Assembly (NCBI RefSeq): GCF_042701255.1
Contig: NZ_CP170554.1
Coordinates: forward strand, 5,766,001 to 5,830,000
Source: Tahibacter sp042701255
GTDB taxonomy: Bacteria; Pseudomonadota; Gammaproteobacteria; Xanthomonadales; Rhodanobacteraceae
Direction of reading: 5' to 3'
DNA: 64,000 nt
This document shows, piece by piece, positions 60,237 to 64,000 of the stretch (its first letter is position 1; every line of letters begins with the position of its first letter). Under the pieces are notes generated by a model. That model did no database searches. It was not told the origin of the DNA and was given only the letters and a program-made list of their open reading frames with translations. Both the position numbers and the translations under genes were made by a program.

Positions 60237-60806
60237 TCAGTGCAGGTTGCGGTCGGCGCCGACGGTCGGCTCGGGCACCGGCGCGAGTTCCGCGTGCAGC
60301 AGCATGACGCCGACGCGGATGAACTCCAGCACCTCGGTCAGCGCGGTCTCGTCCTCTTCGGCATCGTCGTATTCGAAACGCGAGGCGGCGATGGTGCCGA
60401 AATCGCGCAGTATCTCCGCGCCGTCTTCGGACAGGCCGCCTTCGAGGTTGGCGCCCGACAGCCCCAGGCCGCCGAGGAAGCCGCGGCACCACTGCACCAG
60501 CGCGTCGGCGCGTTCGGACAGCGGTTCGTCCTCGCCGGGCAGCAGCGGCTCGAAGATGCGGGTCGGATCGTCGAGCTGGCTGCGGCAGTCCTTGAACAGG
60601 CGGTTCAGCAGCTCCAGCCGCGCCTGGGTCACGGCGCCGGTGTCGGTATCGATCTCCAGCCGCTGCAGCCAGTTGCGCGGCGAGGCGACGCCGCCGCCGC
60701 AGAGGAACCCGACCAGCGAGCCGTGCAGATCGCTGGCTGCGACGCCGAACTCGAGTTCGTTGAGGACCATGTCGAGTTCGGCATGGCTGATGGCGGGGCT
60801 GTTCAT
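60237..60806 (-). CDS. ygfB: UPF0149 (YgfB-family) protein
   Basis: The 189-residue protein matches the UPF0149 family: ISHAELDMVLNELEFGVAAS (N-terminal helix), DLHGSLVGFLCGGGVASPRN, a central acidic helix and WCRGFLGGLGLSG, then AEILRDFGTIAASRFEYDDA and EVLEFIRVGVMLLHAELAP. YgfB is cytosolic; in Pseudomonas it has been linked to repression of an alginate/AlpA-dependent lysis pathway and beta-lactam resistance, but its molecular role is general and not settled. It is the first gene of the ygfB-pepP operon and is divergent from the propeller sensor gene across 147 bp. Confidence 0.93.
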   Translation of the reverse strand: MNSPAISHAELDMVLNELEFGVAASDLHGSLVGFLCGGGVASPRNWLQRLEIDTDTGAVTQARLELLNRLFKDCRSQLDDPTRIFEPLLPGEDEPLSERADALVQWCRGFLGGLGLSGANLEGGLSEDGAEILRDFGTIAASRFEYDDAEEDETALTEVLEFIRVGVMLLHAELAPVPEPTVGADRNLH

Positions 60807-60953
60807 GACGGGTCCGTGCGCGGCAACGGCGCGATTGTACCCGCCGCGACGGCGGGCGCAGCCGCGACAAACGTGGCGGCCGGCTCACTCTGGTGAGCTC
60901 CCGCCGCTTGCGCCTACACTGCCGGCGCGGCAGTCAAGGGGAGGGCGCGCTGC

Positions 60954-63900
60954 GTGGGACTCGGGCGAAATCTCGGGAGAGGACCAGGCGCGACCGCACG
61001 CATCTGCCTGCTGGCGACGCTGCTGCTGTGCTGCGCCGTCGCCGGCGCGGCACGGCGCAGCTTTTTCTTCGACAACCTCGGCAGCGAACAGGGCCTGCAG
61101 CAGAACACGATCAGTGCGCTGATGCAGGATCGCAGCGGCTTCCTCTGGATCGCGACCCAGGGCGGCCTGCATCGCTACGACGGCTACGCGTTCCGCGTCT
61201 ACGAACAGAACCCCGAGCGCGGCGACAGCCTGCCCGACAGCTTCGTCACGGCGCTGGCCGAGGACCCGCAGGGCAACATCTGGGTCGGCACCAACGCCAA
61301 GGGCCTGGTCCGCCTCGACCCGCACGACGGCGGCACGCGCCTGCCGCCGCCCGGAAGCCGCGCGTCCACGCCGCGCGGCAACAGCATCTGCGCGCTGCAG
61401 GCCGACGCGCCGAACCGCATCTGGGTCGGCTCGCGCGAAGGCATCGACCTCGTCGACGCCGAACAGGGCACACGCCAGTCGCTGTTCCGCTTCGACCCGA
61501 ACGAGCCGCTGCCGCTGCGTCCGCAGCGGCGCTTCGTCGAGGCGCCCGACGGCAGCCTGTATGCGCCGACCACGCAGGGTCTGCTCAAGATCGACCGGGT
61601 CGCCGCCCGCGCGACGCGGCTGCCGGCGCCGACGCTCAAACGCACCCTGTCGGCGCTGATCGGCCGCGACGGCACGCTGTACGCCGGCACGCCGCAGGGC
61701 CTGCTGCGGGTCAGCGCCGACGGCCAGCGCACCGAGCAGCTGTGGCCGGCCGCCGGAGCGCCGCCGGCCAACGTGTCCGACCTCGTCGAGGACGGCAACG
61801 GCTGGCTCTGGCTGGCCGTGCGCGGCGGCGGCGTCGTGCGCCTGAATCCGCGCAGCGGCGAATCCGACTGGCTGCATCACCAGCGCGACATGCCCGGCAC
61901 CCTGCCCGAGGAATTCATCACCACGTTGCTGCTGGACCGCTCCGGCCTGCTCTGGCTGGGCGGGGAGACGCGCGGCGTGGCGACGACGCGGCCGACCAGC
62001 GAGACCTTCACCTGGCTCGTCGATCTGGATTCGCCGCGCGACCGCATCACGCGCAACATGGTCGGCAGTCTCTGGAGCGACGATCCGCGCTACATCTGGA
62101 TAGGCACCGAAGGCGACGGCCTCAAGCGCTACGACCGCGAGCGCGACCAGTACGAGAACTGGAATGAACCTCTGGCGCGCGCGCTCGGCCTCAACGCGCC
62201 GCTGCAGGAACTCAGCATCTACGCGATCGCCGGCGGCGGCGGCCATCTCCAGCTGGCGACCAGCCACGGCGTATTCGACCTCGACCTGCGCGAACGGCGC
62301 GCGGTGCTGCTCGACGTCGCGCCGCTGGCCGGTGCCGGCGCGACGGCCAGCGGCGACCAGGAAGCGCGCAGCCTGGTACACGGCCACGACGGCAGTCTCT
62401 GGATAGGCACGCGCACCAAGGGCCTGCTGCGCTACCGTGCCGGCGCGCCGCTGCAGAGCTGGCGCCACGACGATGCCGACGGCGACAGCCTGCCGCACAA
62501 CATGGTGCTGAGCCTGCGCGAGGACAGCCAGGGACGCCTGTGGATCGGCACCCTGGACGGCCTGGCGCTGCTCGATCCGGCCAGCGGCCGCCTGCGCCGC
62601 ATCGCGACGGCGGCCACCGCTGCGACAGCCGGCGGCGAGCCGCACAGCGGCAACATCGTGCGCACGATCTACGAAAGCCGCGACGGCGCAATCTGGGTGG
62701 GCACGCACAGCGGCCTGCTGCGCCTGGAGCAGCTCAGCGACGGCGCCGCGCGCTTCGCGCGCGTCTCCACGACCAACGGCCTGGCCAGCAACACGGTCTA
62801 CGGCGTGCTCGAAGACCAGGCCGGCGCGCTGTGGCTGTCGACCAACCGCGGCATCTCGCGCTACGAGCCGGCCACGCGCGCGGTGCGCAATTTCGCGCTC
62901 AAGGACGGTCTGCAGGCCTACGAATTCAACGGCGGCGCGGCGTTCGCGCGCGATGCCGGCGAGCTGCTGTTCGGCGGCGTCAACGGCGTGAACCTGATCA
63001 TTCCGGACAGCCTCGCGCGCGAACACTACGACGCGCCCGTGGTGCTGACCGCGCTGACCGTCGGCAGCCATCGCGAAACGCTGGGCACGAATCCGGCCGC
63101 GCGTGCGATCGCCCAGGCCGAGCGCCTGCTGCGTTTCGAGTTCGCCGCACTGGACTACAGCGCGCCGGAAAGCAACCGCTTCGCCTGGAAACTCGACGGC
63201 TTCGACGACGACTGGATCGACGGCGGCATGCGCCACGAGGTGACCTATACCAACCTCGATCCGGGCCATTACGTGTTCCGCGTGCGCAGCGCGCTGAGCG
63301 ATCCGGCCACCGCGCGCAGCAGCACGTTCGCGTTCGAGGTCGTGCCGCCGTGGTACGCCTCGGTCTGGATGAAGGCCGCCTATGCGAGCCTGGCCAGCCT
63401 CGTCGTGTTCGCGATCTGGCGCGAGCGGCGCGGCAAGCGCGCCGAGGAACAGCGCCACCAGAACGAGCTGCGCATGCGCGAGGACCGCCTGCGCCTCGCG
63501 CTGTGGGGTTCCGGCGACGAGTTCTGGGACTACGACATGCGCGAAGGGCGCATCTATCGCTTCGGCGCAGACCAGCTGATCGGCAGCTCGCCCGAGGAAA
63601 GCCTCAGCGCCGAGGACTGGCGCAACTTCGCCGTGCATCCGGACGACCTGCCGCGCGTGGACCGCACCATGGCCGACCACGTCGCCGGTGTCAGCGATCA
63701 TTTCGAGTCCGAGCACCGCGTCGCTCACGCGCAGGGCGGCTGGATCTGGGTGCTGTCGCGCGGAAAGATCGTCGAACGCGACGCCGACGGCCAGCCCGCG
63801 CGCATCAGCGGTACGGCGCGCAACGTAACCGCCTCGCGTCTGGCCGATCGCGAGCGGCGCATCGCCGCGGAAGTCATCCGCAACATGTCCGAAGCGGTCA

Positions 63901-64000
63901 CCGTGACCGACCTCGACTACCGCTTCGCCTCGGTCAATCTCGCCTTCACGCGCATGACCGGCTATCGCGAGGACGAAGTCGTCGGCCACAACGCGGCGCT
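60954..64000 (+). CDS. propeller/Y_Y_Y/PAS signalling protein (C-terminus outside window)
   Basis: The gene starts at GTG 60954 (GGGGAGGG about 7-14 bp upstream) and is open to the window end (1015 residues visible). A signal/anchor (ICLLATLLLCCAVAGAARRS) precedes periplasmic two-component regulator propeller repeats at ~40-660 (LMQDRSGFLWIATQGGLHRY; LAEDPQGNIWVGTNAKGLVR; SLREDSQGRLWIGTLDGLAL). A Y_Y_Y domain at ~725-800 (RFEFAALDYSAPESNRFAWK; YTNLDPGHYVFRVRS) and one membrane helix (AAYASLASLVVFAIWRER) follow. Then come two cytosolic PAS domains from ~840 (LRLALWGSGDEFWDYDMREG; EAVTVTDLDYRFASVNLAFT). The output domain is cut off: it may be a histidine kinase or a GGDEF/EAL module. It likely senses a periplasmic ligand, by analogy with sugar-sensing members. 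Confidence 0.9.
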   Translation, partial: MGLGRNLGRGPGATARICLLATLLLCCAVAGAARRSFFFDNLGSEQGLQQNTISALMQDRSGFLWIATQGGLHRYDGYAFRVYEQNPERGDSLPDSFVTALAEDPQGNIWVGTNAKGLVRLDPHDGGTRLPPPGSRASTPRGNSICALQADAPNRIWVGSREGIDLVDAEQGTRQSLFRFDPNEPLPLRPQRRFVEAPDGSLYAPTTQGLLKIDRVAARATRLPAPTLKRTLSALIGRDGTLYAGTPQGLLRVSADGQRTEQLWPAAGAPPANVSDLVEDGNGWLWLAVRGGGVVRLNPRSGESDWLHHQRDMPGTLPEEFITTLLLDRSGLLWLGGETRGVATTRPTSETFTWLVDLDSPRDRITRNMVGSLWSDDPRYIWIGTEGDGLKRYDRERDQYENWNEPLARALGLNAPLQELSIYAIAGGGGHLQLATSHGVFDLDLRERRAVLLDVAPLAGAGATASGDQEARSLVHGHDGSLWIGTRTKGLLRYRAGAPLQSWRHDDADGDSLPHNMVLSLREDSQGRLWIGTLDGLALLDPASGRLRRIATAATAATAGGEPHSGNIVRTIYESRDGAIWVGTHSGLLRLEQLSDGAARFARVSTTNGLASNTVYGVLEDQAGALWLSTNRGISRYEPATRAVRNFALKDGLQAYEFNGGAAFARDAGELLFGGVNGVNLIIPDSLAREHYDAPVVLTALTVGSHRETLGTNPAARAIAQAERLLRFEFAALDYSAPESNRFAWKLDGFDDDWIDGGMRHEVTYTNLDPGHYVFRVRSALSDPATARSSTFAFEVVPPWYASVWMKAAYASLASLVVFAIWRERRGKRAEEQRHQNELRMREDRLRLALWGSGDEFWDYDMREGRIYRFGADQLIGSSPEESLSAEDWRNFAVHPDDLPRVDRTMADHVAGVSDHFESEHRVAHAQGGWIWVLSRGKIVERDADGQPARISGTARNVTASRLADRERRIAAEVIRNMSEAVTVTDLDYRFASVNLAFTRMTGYREDEVVGHNAA

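Noticed and set aside
60885..63989. 1034-codon minus-strand frame opposite the propeller sensor
   Set aside because: Shadow of the plus-strand gene, which starts with GTG and has recognisable propeller, Y_Y_Y and PAS domains.

Overview
This is a 64 kb window of GC-rich chromosomal DNA from a gammaproteobacterium. The gene content points to the Lysobacterales (Xanthomonadales), probably a Rhodanobacteraceae/Dokdonella-like organism. The grounds are a Xanthomonas-like tryptophan 2,3-dioxygenase, a three-gene alpha/beta/E2 2-oxo-acid dehydrogenase cluster with an unusual E2 active-site motif, the ygfB-pepP pair, and secreted proteins ending in an FxDG[FY][EQ]-type tail. The taxonomic placement is inference. 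No rRNA, tRNA or CRISPR array was seen.

Layout. 1-4.4 kb: the start of an XRE regulator, two small unknown proteins, and two POT-family peptide transporters, one of them frameshifted. 4.4-7.3 kb: a scarred region in which a palindromic intergenic repeat and the 3' end of kynA are duplicated and an IS5-type element sits inside the second repeat copy. 7.4-11.8 kb: 2-oxo-acid dehydrogenase operon (E1 alpha, E1 beta, a small SH3 protein, E2). 12-18 kb: two tandem paralogous secreted beta-propeller proteins. 18-25 kb: VOC protein, large Sel1-repeat protein, trpS with a YegP-like tail next to yegP, and an unknown exported protein. 25-33 kb: one 2618-residue DUF11-repeat surface protein. 33-36.4 kb: arginase, Hpt protein, DUF937 protein, BON-LysM protein. 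36.6-37.9 kb: an IS110-family element inserted into another copy of the same palindromic repeat. 38-43 kb: serine/threonine dehydratase, a Tat-exported epimerase overlapping an Npt-type transporter gene, and pepQ. 43.3-46.9 kb: membrane protein, ECF sigma factor and Ser/Thr kinase in one operon. 47-59 kb: mprF and virJ/acvB flanking a 2282-residue RHS protein with an EndoU toxin tip and its immunity gene. 58.9-64 kb: pepP, ygfB, and a divergent propeller/Y_Y_Y/PAS sensor that runs off the window.

The most notable finding is the IS110 element. The 5' non-coding part of the element (37682-37833, minus strand) folds by eye into an outer stem with two internal loops. One loop carries short segments matching the element's own two ends. 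The other carries segments matching the two sides of its insertion site, and a CT dinucleotide is kept at both junctions. This is the architecture of a bridge RNA. Its target loop reads the dispersed palindromic repeat, of which at least two unoccupied copies of the core site remain in this window. Other points of interest are an RHS toxin whose core is split by about 580 residues of FN3-like modules and ends in EndoU plus a MafI-like partner, a sigma/kinase operon with no anti-sigma factor, eight near-identical 400-bp repeats in the DUF11 giant, and an E2 enzyme whose active-site Asp position is Thr.
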